Source: Magnolia sinica (taxonomy: Eukaryota > Streptophyta > Magnoliopsida > Magnoliales > Magnoliaceae). Taken from it: a DNA stretch of 64,000 nucleotides. Positions 11,908-24,495 of the stretch are shown here, one piece after another. The notes beneath the pieces are model-generated. The model was given only the letters and a program-made list of their open reading frames with translations. It had not been told where the DNA came from and did not search any database. The translations under genes were made by a program, and so were the position numbers. Position 1 is the stretch's first letter. Each line of letters opens with the position of its first letter. The stretch lies in NCBI RefSeq assembly GCF_029962835.1, contig NC_080588.1, positions 64,628,001 through 64,692,000 on the forward strand, written 5' to 3'.

Positions 11908-14129
11908 GTATGTACTTCTCTTCAGATTTTATTGTGGTTCGATTTAGGGCCCACCTTTTGGTGGTCGGTAGCCGTTGATCTCTCAGCCCTCAATCTACCC
12001 TAGGTGCTGAATGCCACAAAACCTCACAGATTCGAAGATGTTTAGCTTTTAAACTTCTTTCAGCCTCTTTCTTCTAATTATCTTCATATGAATGATTAGT
12101 GCATTCTATTACTACCCATTCATGTGTTACCCACCGATTAGAGAGTAATATTTTCCAATCTGTAAGTTTTTATTGCGCAACCCCGCCTGTCGTGTGGCCC
12201 GTCGAATCGACAGTTCGTATTGCCAAACCATGGTCTCGATCTGTACATGACTAGTCATCTCAGAAAACTGCATTTTGCAATGTTCAGGACCCAAAAGTTC
12301 CTTGGACATTAGCTATCCCATTTCGTCAGTTTCACCTATGGTGAGAGGCCACTGCAGGGGCTTGTGTCTAGATTGCTACTGTTTTCATTGTGCAGGATTT
12401 TCTTGAAGAAGGAAAGTCTTTTCTTGCAGCAATGCGTGGAGTATTAGTTTGCATTTTTCGTGTTTGTTTCTGATAATGCCATTTTCTTTTTCCTTATTTC
12501 TTTTCTTCTCTGTTTTATTTTTATTTTTATTTTTATTTTTATCTTATCTGAGAAAAAGGCTTAATTGTGTAATTATAATTTAGTAGGCTATATCTTTTTT
12601 CTTTCCTTGTTTCCAATCTTTGTCAAAGGTGAAAAATGTCGAATATATTTAGTGCAGTAGAGCCTTCTTTATGTAGCTTTTATCGATCTAATTCCGATAT
12701 GATCATCCTTCTTCAGTACCATTGTCTCAGTCTGATTTTTTTTTTTTTTCCTACCCTTTCGGATCGTGTCATCATTTGGGCGATAGTTTTATTGCTTCGT
12801 CAGTTGTTATCTCAACACCTGTCTCTAGATTTTTGTGTGATAACTTGATCTGGTCCATCTATTTTTGAACATGCGTACTCCACTGTCATTTACAGTTACA
12901 CGGGCATGTTGCAATGTGTGCTGTAAGCCGATATCATTCAACATTCAGAACCTGTGTCTAGATTTTATGTGGGTCATGACTTGCTTGGAGCCTAGAGGTG
13001 CATATTCGTAGATTTTTGAACAGGCACTAACTGGCATAGACCACCATCATTTATGGTTACATGAGTATGTTGCAACGTGCTTGATAAGCTATCGTACATT
13101 CACACTCAACACCTGCAGGCATTGCATCAACTGACTGTGGTAAATGGTCCAGTGTAAATTTCCTAGATGACGAACTAGGCTGTGCCAGTATGCTTATTTG
13201 ACAGATGCTGTCTTGATTTGAATTGATCGTTGTGGTGGTGCAGATGAGCCCTGGAACCCATCCATCTCCCTTTTTGTTGTGGTACATGTTATCAGTAACT
13301 TCTGTTTCATTGATAAGAATCTAAAAAACAGTTGATGACTTTAGCGTTGATTATTATTTCACAAGATACATTCCATCATATAGAGACTCTATGTGCGATG
13401 GGACAATTCTCTTTATTCATCCCGTGGCCATCCTTCATGGTTTAGCTGATTGGTATTTGGTCTGAAATAAGTGATGCTTAATGTGAATGAGTAACATCGG
13501 CCAAGTTATGCTGGTCTATGTTAGAAAACCACCTTTATGACACATCTCTCTAGATGCCAAGCAAGCAATGAAATTGAAGTATCGTTCATATGGGGGACTG
13601 AAGAAACTGCAGATTGTTTGTTTGAATACTTTGTTGCTAACTTTCTATGTTACTTGAGAATGGCTATGGGGATCAAATGCCGTGAGGATTGGGTATGGTG
13701 GGTCCCCTAAGCCTGAATTCTCAGGAATCGGGATACAGGTATGACTAGGATTGGTTACAAGGTCATGTTATTTAACTAACAATATGGCAGGTTGGGTTCA
13801 TATTGCAATTTGTACGATTCGATAAAACTTCTTAATAACTGTCATGTCTAGAGTTCAAGACACCAGTTGATCTGGAGTCTAGTTCTCGTGGAATGGGGTC
13901 CCCTTATCCTTGTCCTTATCTGTGTATTCAAGTAAAGTACTTCAATTTTCAGAAGATCCGAGTATCGCCGCTTTGTAAAACCTGATGAGGTTGACTCTTC
14001 AGTGGTGCATATATCCATTAACACATCATACATTGTTGTTTTATATTGATTAATGCCCTTGATTGTCCTATAACATTTCATTATGTTTGTCTCTAGCCTT
14101 CTAATTGCCTCTTTATTTTTTCTGTGCAG
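11908..14129 (+). other. Leader intron of the KH gene, with a degenerate internal duplication
   Basis: GT-AG intron in the 5' UTR. Two related stretches occur in tandem, about 12812-12965 and 12960-13120: both run from TTTTTGAACA through a ...CATTTA(C/T)(A/G)GTTACA... segment to GTTGCAA(T/C)GTG and ...CTGTAAGC/...GATAAGC. This is an old duplication of about 160 bp. No coding potential seen. Confidence 0.5.
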
Positions 14130-14168
14130 AGTCAAACTGCAAAGGTTCACTATAATCTTCTTGTGGAC

Positions 14169-17100
14169 ATGTCTTTTCCAATAACACCTTCTAAGAGACC
14201 CTATGATAGGAATCCTTTAGAGCTGAATGGAAGGGCAAAGTGGCAAAAGACTGCAGCTTTCAATCCACAGCTTCAACCACTGAAAATACCCCCTGGTTCC
14301 ACTGCTTTTCGGGTACTTTGTCCTGCTTTGAAGTCGGGCAGTGTTATCGGTAAAGGTGGCACCGTTGTAAATAAGATACGCAAAGAAACTGGCGCAAAGA
14401 TCAGAATTGAGGAAACTATCCCTGGGTGTGCTGAAAGAATTATTGTTATAGTGGGTTCTGATAAAGATGCAGAAACTAGCAATGACCAGAAGAAATCAGA
14501 TGATGAATCTGATGATATTGCTAATGACTCTGATGATGCTGGGGAACAAGATGAGAGCAAGGATGATAAGGAAGTTGCTCCTATAGAGAGTCCACAATCT
14601 GAAAAGGCAAGTTCATCTGCACAAAAGGCTTTGTTGCGTGTTTTTGAGAGAATGGTCGAAGTAGATCCCGAGGTGGATGGGGAAGATGAAGCGAGTAAGA
14701 AGTCTTCCGCAGTTTATGTGAGATTGCTTGTGCTTTCTAGCCAAGTTGGTTGCATTCTGGGGAAGGGTGGAAGCGTAATTAAGCATATATCTGCAGAAAG
14801 TGGGGCGCAGATCCGGATCCTTCCTAGGGACAAGCTTCCTTCATGTGCTTCGCCCTTTGATGAACTGGTCCAGGTAACATAAAAGCCATTGGATCATGAT
14901 ATTTCTTCTTTTTTGTTAGCGAAGAAACAGACTTTGAATGCCAACTGAGAAAAAAAGTTAATTGAATCAGCTCTGGATGGCAATGGGCAAAGTAACTAGC
15001 TCACTTGCCATTTGGGGCAATGGTCATTCTGTTCAATCTGAATGTAGCAATTACCAGACCATCCTGAATCGAAGCAGTTCGCAGCCCTGTTTCATTTATT
15101 ACATCGGTTGTGCTTTATTTTTTTCTTATCTTTAGTGTCATCTGCAATAACAATCTTGTGTGGTTTAGGGTTCAAGCTTCAAAAAATTTTAACATTTAAG
15201 TTATTCTGTGGCCGTCACATTATGATTGCAGATAACAGGAGGGTTAGATGCAGTTAGGAAAGCTCTTCAACTGGTTTCTCAACAGCTTCTTGAGAACCCA
15301 CCTCGTGACCGTGATTCATTTCCTGCAAGCAAGACTGCCGGGCCATCATCTCATCCGTTTACGCCTCTTCCTCAGCCAGAAATTTACCCACCTGCAATTC
15401 ATCATTTCCCTGTTCAAGGGGCACCATATGCTGTCAGGCCTCATTCTAGCTCTGATTTTCATCCAAGCATCACCCCATCTATTCCTAAATTTCATGAAAC
15501 TGAAAGTGTTATCTTGGGTCGAATGAGGACTTCTCAGGAAATACTCACATTCAGGTTGTTGTGTATGGATGATAAGATCGGAGGTGTGATAGGGAAAGGA
15601 GGGAGCATAATAAAAGCGCTCCAACACGAAACAGGTTGTGATATCAAAATTCCTGATGCTGTTGCTGACTCAGATGACCGTGTCATAATTATATCCGGCC
15701 CTGCAGTAATGTTTCTTTTGTCCTGCCTTTTCTTTTCTGACGAGTCAACTGTTAATATCTGCTGGATTTCTGAAGTTACTTGTCGAACTTTAGGTTTTCC
15801 TCTTGATATTAATTAATGGCTACGATGCGCTGTGCATGAATATTGTCCTGATCTGCTCAGTTCATAGAGGTGGGATCAATGCGTCAATGATTGAATCATT
15901 GAATTGATGCATCCTATCTTATATATGGGGGTTGCCTGATTGGAAGATCCTAAACTGTCGATCAGTGAACTACAAATAGAGGTTAAAAAAAAGAAGAAGG
16001 TGAAAGGCTAGATGGCTAGGATTTTCCAGTTTGGGAAAACTTCTGGGCAAGCCTATCCATGGTAGGTCCCATCAGATTGGTGGTTTGGTTCATGGAAAAA
16101 ATGGATCCCACTTGTACAGTCTGGGAGCATCAGGATGCTGTTCAAATGTGACACATCTTCTTCTTATGCATAATATTTCATTATAGTCCATCTCCTTCCT
16201 GTAACTTTCTTGTTTCTTTTTAATGATTACTTCCATTGCTTTATGAGCACAACTTAAGATGACTCCATTAATCGAATAATTTAAATGGTGCAGCATCTGG
16301 ATGATAGGATCTCTGCTGCACAGGATGCAGTCCTTCGAGTTCAGAGCAGGGTTTTGAGACCTGTATCTGACGGTAAAGAGAAAAGTATGTCGTCTAGGCT
16401 TCTTGTTCCTTCTAATCAGATTGGTTGCCTTCTTGGCAAGGGCGGTGCCATAATAGCTGAAATGAGAAAGGCATCTGGTGCGTACATACGTATTTTGGGG
16501 AAGGATCAGATCCCAAAATGTGCCTCGGAAAATGAAGAAGTAGTTCAGGTGCGTGTGTTTTACCTATTGAAATGTTGAAAGATACTAGGGATGCATCCCC
16601 ATGAGCCGCACCTCATCTAGGTCATTCATCGAAGGTCCACCGTAGATGGCCGGATGGGAAAAGATCTCACTAGCCTGTTCAGAGATCCTCAGATTATTGC
16701 CACATAGGCCATTGACAGTTGGACCTACTGGATGAATGGTCTGATTAACACATGGTGGGACAGAAAGGCGATCCAATGTAGCAAACGTCTTGATCATAGT
16801 CTCAGTGCCAACCTGATGTTTGAATCTCTCCTCTCCAGATAAATGGGGAATTTGAGGCAGTTCAGGAAGCGGTGTTGCAAATAACTTCAAGGTTGCGGCA
16901 TCATCAATTCCGTGATAAGTTTCCTTCCATGAACCATCCACCACGTTCTGCTTTTCCCGATCAAGGACCTCCTTTTGTTCCCTACATGGGAAGGAGGGAT
17001 CTTTCACCACCTGGAATGTATTCTAATTTGGGCCTCCCCTTTCACAAGTTTGATGGTGTTGGGGGCCTTCCTCATCATGATGAACGATCTGCTTTTGCTC

Positions 17101-18246
17101 ATGGCATTCACAGACATGGCTTCCCCCCACATAGTTCTGAAAGACTACCATCCTCAGTGCCATGGGCAGCTCAGGTATTTGTCTGTTTTATCGTCCGTGA
17201 CAATCTTCATTTTGTTTTTATCAGTCATTCTACATTTAGTTCTGCCCCATTGCCATGAATATTGTCAGCACATCCTTTCAATCGATCTGCTCTGGTGTAG
17301 AAGGCTAAGGATAAGGGATTTCTTTTTGGGAAAAAGCTATGACTGGAGTCTTGACATCCCTTGATGGGTGCTTTTTCATTACTCCTATGTGGATTGCAAA
17401 CAAATGTTCCACAGAAACAATTGGGACCGGAACTTCAGCTGTCAATTGCTTTTTCTTTCCTGCTTGGCAGGTGTAAGTCATATACCAAAAATTACAAGGA
17501 GACCATTTTCCCACTTGATTCCCTTCCCTTTCAGTTATGTTCTTTACGACTTCTGTTATCACGTCTCTATGAAACCTTTGCATAAGTTATTGGATGTAAA
17601 TTTTTACATGCTTTGTTCCACACCATCATATACCATTACTTAATCAGTGATATCGTAAAGATCGCAGAAATTTTTTGATTTTTTTTATATGCTTCCTTCT
17701 CAATTTGGTTTTATTCTGAATATAGGGCACACGGGATGGTGGTGGTCCAATTGGAATTTCAGATTACACAGGAGCTCCCCAGCGAAGAATGGGTGGAGCT
17801 GGAGGGTTTGTGCATTTTTACTCTTTCAGTATTAATTTTTTTCAGTAGTATTTTGAGGTGCTGAATTGTGTACGTTAGTGACATTGCCATGGATATCTGT
17901 TTGTCTATGCAGTGGAAGCCAGCCATCTTTTATCACAAGCACGACTGTAGAAGTTGTTGTTCCTCGATCACTTGTTGCTTCTATCTATGGAGAGGATGGA
18001 GGCTGTTTAAAACAGATACGCGAGGTTTATTCTGAGACATGATGGCTGTTGATGTTCCTGCATCCTTGATGCTTTGTTACTGACCAATAAATGCATTTTC
18101 AGATTTCTGGTGCTAAAATTACCATCACTGATACTGCACCTGGGGCAACTGAGACTGTCATTATAATATCGGGAACACCCGAACAGACCCATGCTGCACA
18201 GAGCCTGCTTCAAGCATTTGTAATGAGCGGGACAGCTTCCCCCTGA
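14169..18246 (+). CDS. KH domain-containing RNA-binding protein (five KH repeats, 701 aa)
   Basis: Seven coding exons: 14169-14873, 15232-15705, 16294-16548, 16839-17174, 17726-17805, 17913-18024, 18103-18246 (stop TGA). All introns are GT-AG and all phases close. The protein matches the plant poly(C)-binding-like KH family (Arabidopsis At5g15270/At4g18375 and HEN4 relatives), nuclear proteins acting in pre-mRNA processing and flowering control. Four KH domains carry the RNA-gripping GXXG loop as GKGG at about residues 61-64, 198-201, 356-359 and 441-444; a fifth, C-terminal KH has the altered loop GEDG at about 643-646. The N-terminus (MSFPITPSKRPYDRN) is the family's usual start. An acidic, serine-rich linker (residues about 98-145) and a proline/histidine-rich linker separate KH domains. 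The chosen ATG is the first within the exon after the leader intron. It looks intact; exact biological role cannot be read from sequence. Confidence 0.93.
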
Positions 18247-18400
18247 TTTGCCGTAGTAGACAGGTAACCTTCCTTACATTCTTCCTGTTGTATCAGAACT
18301 TTGTCCATGTGTGTAATGAGTGGGACAGCCTCCCTCTGCTTTGCCACAGCAAACAGGTAACCTCGTTTGTGCTGTTGTATCTGGCCTTTGTCATTGAGCT
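18220..18400 (+). repeat. Tandem duplication spanning the KH gene stop codon and 3' UTR (about 91 bp)
   Basis: The stretch GTAATGAGCGGGACAGC... that ends the last exon is repeated about 91 bp further on as GTAATGAGTGGGACAGC..., and both copies continue with ...ACAGGTAACCT and CTGTTGTATC. The first copy holds the TGA stop used by the gene; in the second copy the corresponding position reads as sense. Both contain an AG|GTAACC donor-like site. Confidence 0.8.
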
Positions 18401-19571
18401 TATTCAGCTAGTAAGAGGCACTCTGCTGCATTCCTCTGTTAACCATGGCTAGAAATTCTAGTGCTGCACTCACTTGCTATTTTAGGGCTAGACTGTGGTG
18501 TGCATTTCCCACCATGTTTTAAATGGCGATGACCCATTTCCTGGACAGGCATACATGCCTGCAAATCTAAACTGCGTGCATGACCCAAGATTCTTAACAA
18601 TCTAATGATCTGACTATCCTATTTATGGCCTTAAATTGGATGGTAAAATAAAGTTATCCGCGGTTGAGATTCAATGGGGAAATCAGATGGTTGAGATCAT
18701 CTGGGCAGTGTCATTTTCACGCCATGCTCCATCTTCAATAGGGCCCACAATTTGGATGGCTTGGATTGCCAAAATGTAGGGCATGTTTACAGTGAAGAGG
18801 TCACCACCATGTAAAGAATGGTGGCAGGTGCACATCATAGGGTAGCCCATTATTTTGTTGTTCTTCATTTAAAAAGGCAAGAGTGTCTCTAATGCTTCTT
18901 TATTTCACTTGTGTTGTTTGAATCTCAACATTGCTCGTCGGCGGACATAGAAGCTTGAAGAATGCAAAAATTAATTTTGCAGTTTTGAGACAATCATGTT
19001 CAAACCTCTGTGGAACATTACTAGGGACACACTTCATAATTTTCAGAGCCAGCAGATCTTTCATGGAAAGCTTACCCATCCAATATCAACTGAAGATTTG
19101 TTTGGAGAAGTAAAAAATGTACCTTTGACACTCAAAGAATGAGAGAAACAAAGAACCATTGAAATTCTCATGTATGGGAAAATGATAGGAACACAATGCT
19201 ATTGAACTTTTACCTTGAGCACTACTTTGCACATGCTTCTTGCCTCTTTGAATAATATTTCTTTGAGACTAAACATTCTTTTATAGCAGGTTTTATTTCA
19301 TAATGAATTATGTTGCGGATAGAGATCAGTTGAGATCAGTTGGGCAGGTTTTATAATAACTAATGCATTTGATGCAAAATAAACATATAGAGATCAGTTT
19401 GGCATATTACCCACTTGGAACTTTTAAGAGAATCCCTTGGGTGGAGTTGTTAATTTACTCTCAGAAGCTTGTATTATTGACAGTTACTTTGGAAATGATT
19501 CTTTTCATCATGTTAGGGTGTCACAATATTGTTTTGATTCGGTCTCTTGCACTACTTGGTTACTTGAAAGG
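18363..19571. other. Gene-free spacer with degenerate MITE-like words
   Basis: 3' flank of the KH gene. Around 18490-18850 there is a degenerate repeat of the type ATTTGGATGGCTTGGATTG...CCACCATGT that also appears near 27400-27710, 48660-48900, 54560-54910 and 57420-57780. No gene seen. Confidence 0.5.
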
Positions 19572-21212
19572 TGTAGACACCCCCACCTAGCATTAGAAGT
19601 TCCTAAAAACCATTCGATTGGACCTGATTAGGACTTAGGAGGGGCTGCCCCTTAACTTCTACCTCACAATGAATTGTATCCATTAAATTAGGCCAGGCCT
19701 CCTAAGCCCAATTCGATCCAAAAGCCCAAAAATCTTTGACTTTTCCTTGTGCGCTCCCATTAACTTTTTGACCCTTTCTCCCTCGACTCGTTTACCTTGT
19801 CTTTTGTATCTCACTTTGACTTTTGACTTTTTGATCCCTTTGACTCTTTGACTTTTATGTCTCGCTTTTACTTTTGACTTTTTTGTCATGTGTCACCCTT
19901 TGTTTTGTTGAGACGCGTCACCCTTTTGTCTTTTTGTGCCATCTCCTCCTTTTTATCTTTTTGTGTACCAGGTCTCCCTTTTCTTTTGTGCTGTTAAGTC
20001 TTTTTTCTCTTTTTGTTTCCTCATGAGAAAATGACATTGGGGATCCATATACCTTTGCCCTAAAGATCTCCAAAAGTACCATACAAAACTTGCCTCGAGA
20101 TCCTATGAGAGGGTGTCATGTGTCCCTACACCTAAAGTCAAATGGATTTGTGTCATGTGTCCCCTGCCCTGAAATCATTCTAAAAAAATACCAAAATGTC
20201 ACCCACCTCATCTACAAATAAGCCATCTCTCTACAAGCAAATGGCCTTTGGTTCAAGTTCCCCCTACACATTCTCTACATTTTCTCCCTCTCTCCTCCCC
20301 CAATGTTCCTAGAGTTGAACTGAGGAAACCCCTTTTTTCCTGGAGATTTAACATTGTGAAGTAGGAGTGTGTGAGCTTCCAAGTATTCGAGAAAGAGAAA
20401 GGAGTCGGGTATTTAAGACCCTTTGAAACTTATTTTTTCAATAGAAAAGGGTGTGCTCCTTGACCTCTTGGGTTTTTGAGAAATGGCTCCCAAAACATTG
20501 CCAAGTAGGAGGATTTGAGCCTTCTTTCTTCCTTGGTTCTCTGCCACCAAGGCCTTTAGATTTTCTTCCCTTCTCTACACTCCTCCCTCTCTTCTCATCC
20601 TTCTAAGGAAACCTATTCGTCCTTGAACTCAACCTTGCGAAGGAGAAGAAGAGGAACTACATACAACTAGAAAAGAGAAAGTGGTTAGGAATTTAAGACT
20701 CAAATCTTCGGTTAGTGCAATTGGCAAGTGTGTACAGGGTGCACCTTAACCTCCGGGTTTCGGGAAGCTGCTCCCAAACCATTGCTAGGAAAAAAAAGGA
20801 TTTGAGAGTTCTTTAACACTCAGCTCTCTAACAACCAAAGCTCTCCATTAAATTTACAGAATACTTGTAGATGGAGTTTTTATATTTTACACTTGCTACA
20901 TTTCCTTTATCTTACACCTTGCTCGCTCGCGTTTTATTTTCTTATGTCTATTGTTCAAGCAGAGGATCTTTCCCTGGAGCTCTAATCCTAAAAATCTTAG
21001 ATCTTGTTAAATAGAGATGGTACATCATATGACCAGAGAAGGTGACTAATACCCTCCTCCATAATTGAGGCCATTGCTCAGAAACTTTTGGAAAGCTACA
21101 CCATTGGAGTTATTCAATCAGCTCCCTTTGAGCTTATTAACCTTTGGGGTTATGTGGTCCTACAGATTATAGCCTTTTGTAGATTTGGGGAGTTTTAGAT
21201 AGTGGCGACTCC
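19572..21212 (+). mobile_element. Isolated LTR plus primer-binding site, Ty3/gypsy Tat/Ogre-like
   Basis: Starts TGTAGACACCCCC, the usual 5' end of plant Tat/Ogre-type LTRs, contains repeated TTGACTTTTTGACC words, and ends near 21201, directly followed by TGGCGACTCC (21203-21212), the sequence complementary to the 3' end of a plant tRNA-Arg used as primer site in that clade. About 1.63 kb of LTR. No gag-pol follows, so only the left end of an element survives. Fossil; broken. Confidence 0.7.
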
Positions 21213-24200
21213 TTATTTTTTGCTGAGTCCCTTCCACAGAAGGGCAACCTTTTTTGCATGTCATTTGGTTCTGTAGCAACTAAAAAGCTGTGGTCATACA
21301 TTGCTTTTTGTGATTTCAATTAATAATAAGTTATTGTATTAGTTATGCTCCTGCATTTTAGATAGCTTATGCTATGTAGTGTGTAGCTTATGCTACATAC
21401 CATAGCTTAGTCTTAATGCTACGTAGCTCATGAAAATAGCTTAAATCGTGTGTAGCGTATGCTACATGATAATTTGCATACACTACATGCTGCATAGACC
21501 ACATTACATGCTACATAGCTGATAGCTCATGTTGCTAGTTATTTTTCACTACAACATTCAATTAATGTTTTCAATAATTGATTACATATATTATTTTCAA
21601 TAAAAACTAGTTAATCTTTTCAATGCTTTTAGTAAAATAATATAAGTAACAGTGTTAAATCAGTTTCGGTACTCTTTCTTTACTTTTATACTTAATCATT
21701 GCCCTTTTCCTATTACTTTAGGCTGCGTTTCATTATTAATCAATCTAATTTTGTGCAAAATATCATGAAATTGGTGCAACCAAGCAACCTTGATTAAAAA
21801 TCTAGAACTAGTGTGTAGTTTACGCCTCACGCTTTAGAGGAGTGAATGCTATGCTACACACTATGCACACATATAGTTCAGGTTTTCTAGTCTAGTTTTT
21901 ATAAACTCCAATTGTGATGATCTAGTTGGTTGACATTGCATTATGCAATTGTCTAACAGCTTATTAAGTTGTCAACATATTGGAATCGTCTCGTATTAGA
22001 TGGTCAACAATTTAGGAATGGATGTCTACTGCATCCATAATTTATGTGCATGCGCCCAACGCAAAAATGTAGGTAATTCATTCCCCAAAATGGAAAATGG
22101 GTATTGTGCAAATCAAAATTAATTACAAAAGCAACAAAATGGAATCATGTTTTTTTGGATATTTATATTATTAAATTATCGAATATCTTTTATTTGATTG
22201 AAAATTTCTTCAAACACATTGACTAGATGTGAATTTATATCATTAAACAAGGGTAGCTTGTGGATGTCGGCATGTGCACTAGAGCCACGATGCGAGTGGA
22301 AATGTTATACCCTATTTGGCTTACGAAAGCACATTCCCTTGGTATTTTTGAAGCCTTCTAACTTGGGCAGCATCATGTTAATTTGTAGTAAGATTTGAAT
22401 ATCCAATAAAGTTCAACTTTGTTGTCATAAAAAACAAAAAAAATAAATATTCCAACTAATTTCATCATCATCATAGCCTTGTCCCATCTATTCGGGTTGG
22501 CTTGATGATGATGATTGTTTTGCAAAATTTTGATGACCGGCTGCCGACCTAGCATCTCCAGCCTGCACAACTAGCGGAGTTTGAACTAATTTGTAATGTT
22601 AACATTGCACCTGTTATTTGCAACATCTTCTCTTTTTGCACTGTTGGCTAGTTGGCATTGTTGCAGACTTGCAGTGCATTTTGTTGATGCTTCCATTTCT
22701 ATTTGGTTTTCATTTCTTAGCGTATTCTTTGCTGGTCGAAAATGTTGCAGTTTAGCTTCCAAAAATTTATCTTTCAATGCATGTTTCTGTATCTGGCAGA
22801 TACTCTGGCTTTTCACGCTGCCGTTGAATAGCCTCAAAGGTGTACCTTCAGGTTTGTTTTGTGCTCAAAAGTACTAAATGAAATCTGAGGTGGAATTCTT
22901 CATATAATATTTTGATTTTCGCTTGATGGTGCATTGATATGGTTAATTAAATTGATTTGCAATAGTTAAATTCAATAATGCGTAAATGGGGGCCACTCTA
23001 TCCCTGACATTCATAATGAAAGATTAGCCCCCACTTGAAGTCCAACTTGAAATGCATAGAATTCTGATAGGGGTTGAGTTGTCATTATGAATTCAAATGG
23101 CCCCCCTCCACCTTATCTTCTATAATGAATTGGTTGAGTTGCAATTCAATTCAATTAAATATCCAAACTCAAGCAATTATTCCATCGTCATATTGGTGGA
23201 TTGATCTATTGAAGTCTTTCTGTAGATTTGTGCCAATCAAGAAGACTGAATGGATGAATTTTAAAAAAATGATTGGAAGAATTCAACAGTGATGAGGAAT
23301 CCACCTTTCCGGCAAGTAATATTGAGCAGCTCCCAGAGAAAGTATTGAGGGAGGTGATCCATCAGATACAACTGTTGTATGTATGTTGTCATGATGGATC
23401 TCAGTTGGTTTGTGATACTGATGGCGATCATGGGCACTTTTAGATCAATGGTACTTGCACCAATCAGCTGGAAAAACGTGGGGAGACCCTTCTATTTTGC
23501 ATCTTGGTGCTTCTTTTAGCGTCAATTTTGTGGAGTGTATAATGGTTGCAAGAGGGAGATTAAACTTGGATCACCTAACTTTTGTAAAATAACCAACTTA
23601 CCTTTTTATTCTAATTTTTTATTTTTATGATGAAAGCGTCCTCTTTATGATGAAAGCGTCCTCTTTATATCCTCATCGAATCATTTTTGGCTTAAAAAAG
23701 AAGTTTGGTAAGTGCAGCTAATCTTTGGCAGCCCAGAAAAGTATTTGGTTGATTTTTTAATGATATTTTGTGATGGGTGGCTTATTTCTTCTCTTTATTT
23801 TATTTAGCTCTTGGATTAGCTGCATAACCCCGGCAGCATCCCTACTCTGGAATCCGTGGATGACTTAATAGCAACATTTACAAAAAAATATTTGTTATAA
23901 TGCCTACTTATGATGGTGCCATCGTAACAGGAACGGTCACCCTGCCTTAAAAAATAAAATAAAAATCCACGAATCAAATTTATTCAACAAAAACAAAGGT
24001 AAAAAGCAAAAAAACAACACCACGAGCTACAAAAATACAAGCCAAATAACCTCTCAGCAAGCCCCAAAAGGGACCACAAGCACTACCCACCGATTTCAAA
24101 CAAGATACAGGTGGCTCTTTGGCCTCTACGCAGAGCGCTGCCTAAATTGTCAGCTTTGGAATTTGTGGAAGGTTGCATGGTCAGCCTACTATGTAGTGGG

Positions 24201-24322
24201 AGAAAAAAATAAAAAAATCTGTTGACAGTGGCTGGTGCAGGGTGGAGATGCTGGGGACACTTGATTCTATGCCTGTTTGTTTGAAGATATTATATTTCTC
24301 CCGATTTTGTTTTAACCCCCGA
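21213..24322. other. Gene-free spacer with small repeats
   Basis: AT-rich. Contains a cluster of TAGCTTATGCTACATA-like words (21355-21530), a short GATGATGAT-flanked repeat (22470-22530) and a direct repeat GATGAAAGCGTCCTCTTTAT twice at about 23630-23665. A stretch near 23290-23450 reads as short protein-like sequence but I cannot assign it. No gene is supported. Confidence 0.5.
21355..21530. repeat. Cluster of TAGCTTATGCTACATA-like imperfect repeats
   Basis: The words TAGCTTATGCTA, GTAGCATA and CTACATAG recur at least eight times in both orientations over about 175 bp. They look like sub-terminal repeats of a decayed DNA transposon, but no inverted ends or target duplication are found. Confidence 0.5.
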
Positions 24323-24495
24323 GGCCCTGTTCTCAGATGCCTGAAAATGAGTTCATGTCATTTTAGTTGCCAGTAATTACGTATTAGAGATATTGATCTG
24401 TGATACATTATTATTGCTAAGATGATCCCATTATGCATTAGAGATGAAACTAAAATGAGATCCAACTCATTTTTAGGCATCTACCAAACAGGGCC
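24323..24495. mobile_element. Palindromic MITE, copy 1
   Basis: The left end GGCCCTGTTCTCAGATGCC and the right end GGCATCTACCAAACAGGGCC are inverted copies. Both arms continue through AAAATGAGTT...CATTTTAG and CTAAAATGAG...AACTCATTTTTAG, so nearly the whole 173 bp can fold on itself. Related copies are at 25765-25955 and 63250-63452. No clear target duplication. Confidence 0.75.

Noticed and set aside
14273-14560. Minus-strand open frame opposite KH exon
   Set aside because: Shadow of the well-supported plus-strand KH coding exon.
22596-22877. 93-codon open frame with hydrophobic residues, plus an 83-codon frame on the other strand
   Set aside because: Both frames open over the same AT-rich stretch with no conserved motif or splice context.
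23290-23450. Possible distant 3' exon of the KH gene or small gene fragment
   Set aside because: A short open stretch without conserved motif, 5 kb past the KH stop, with no supporting splice pair.
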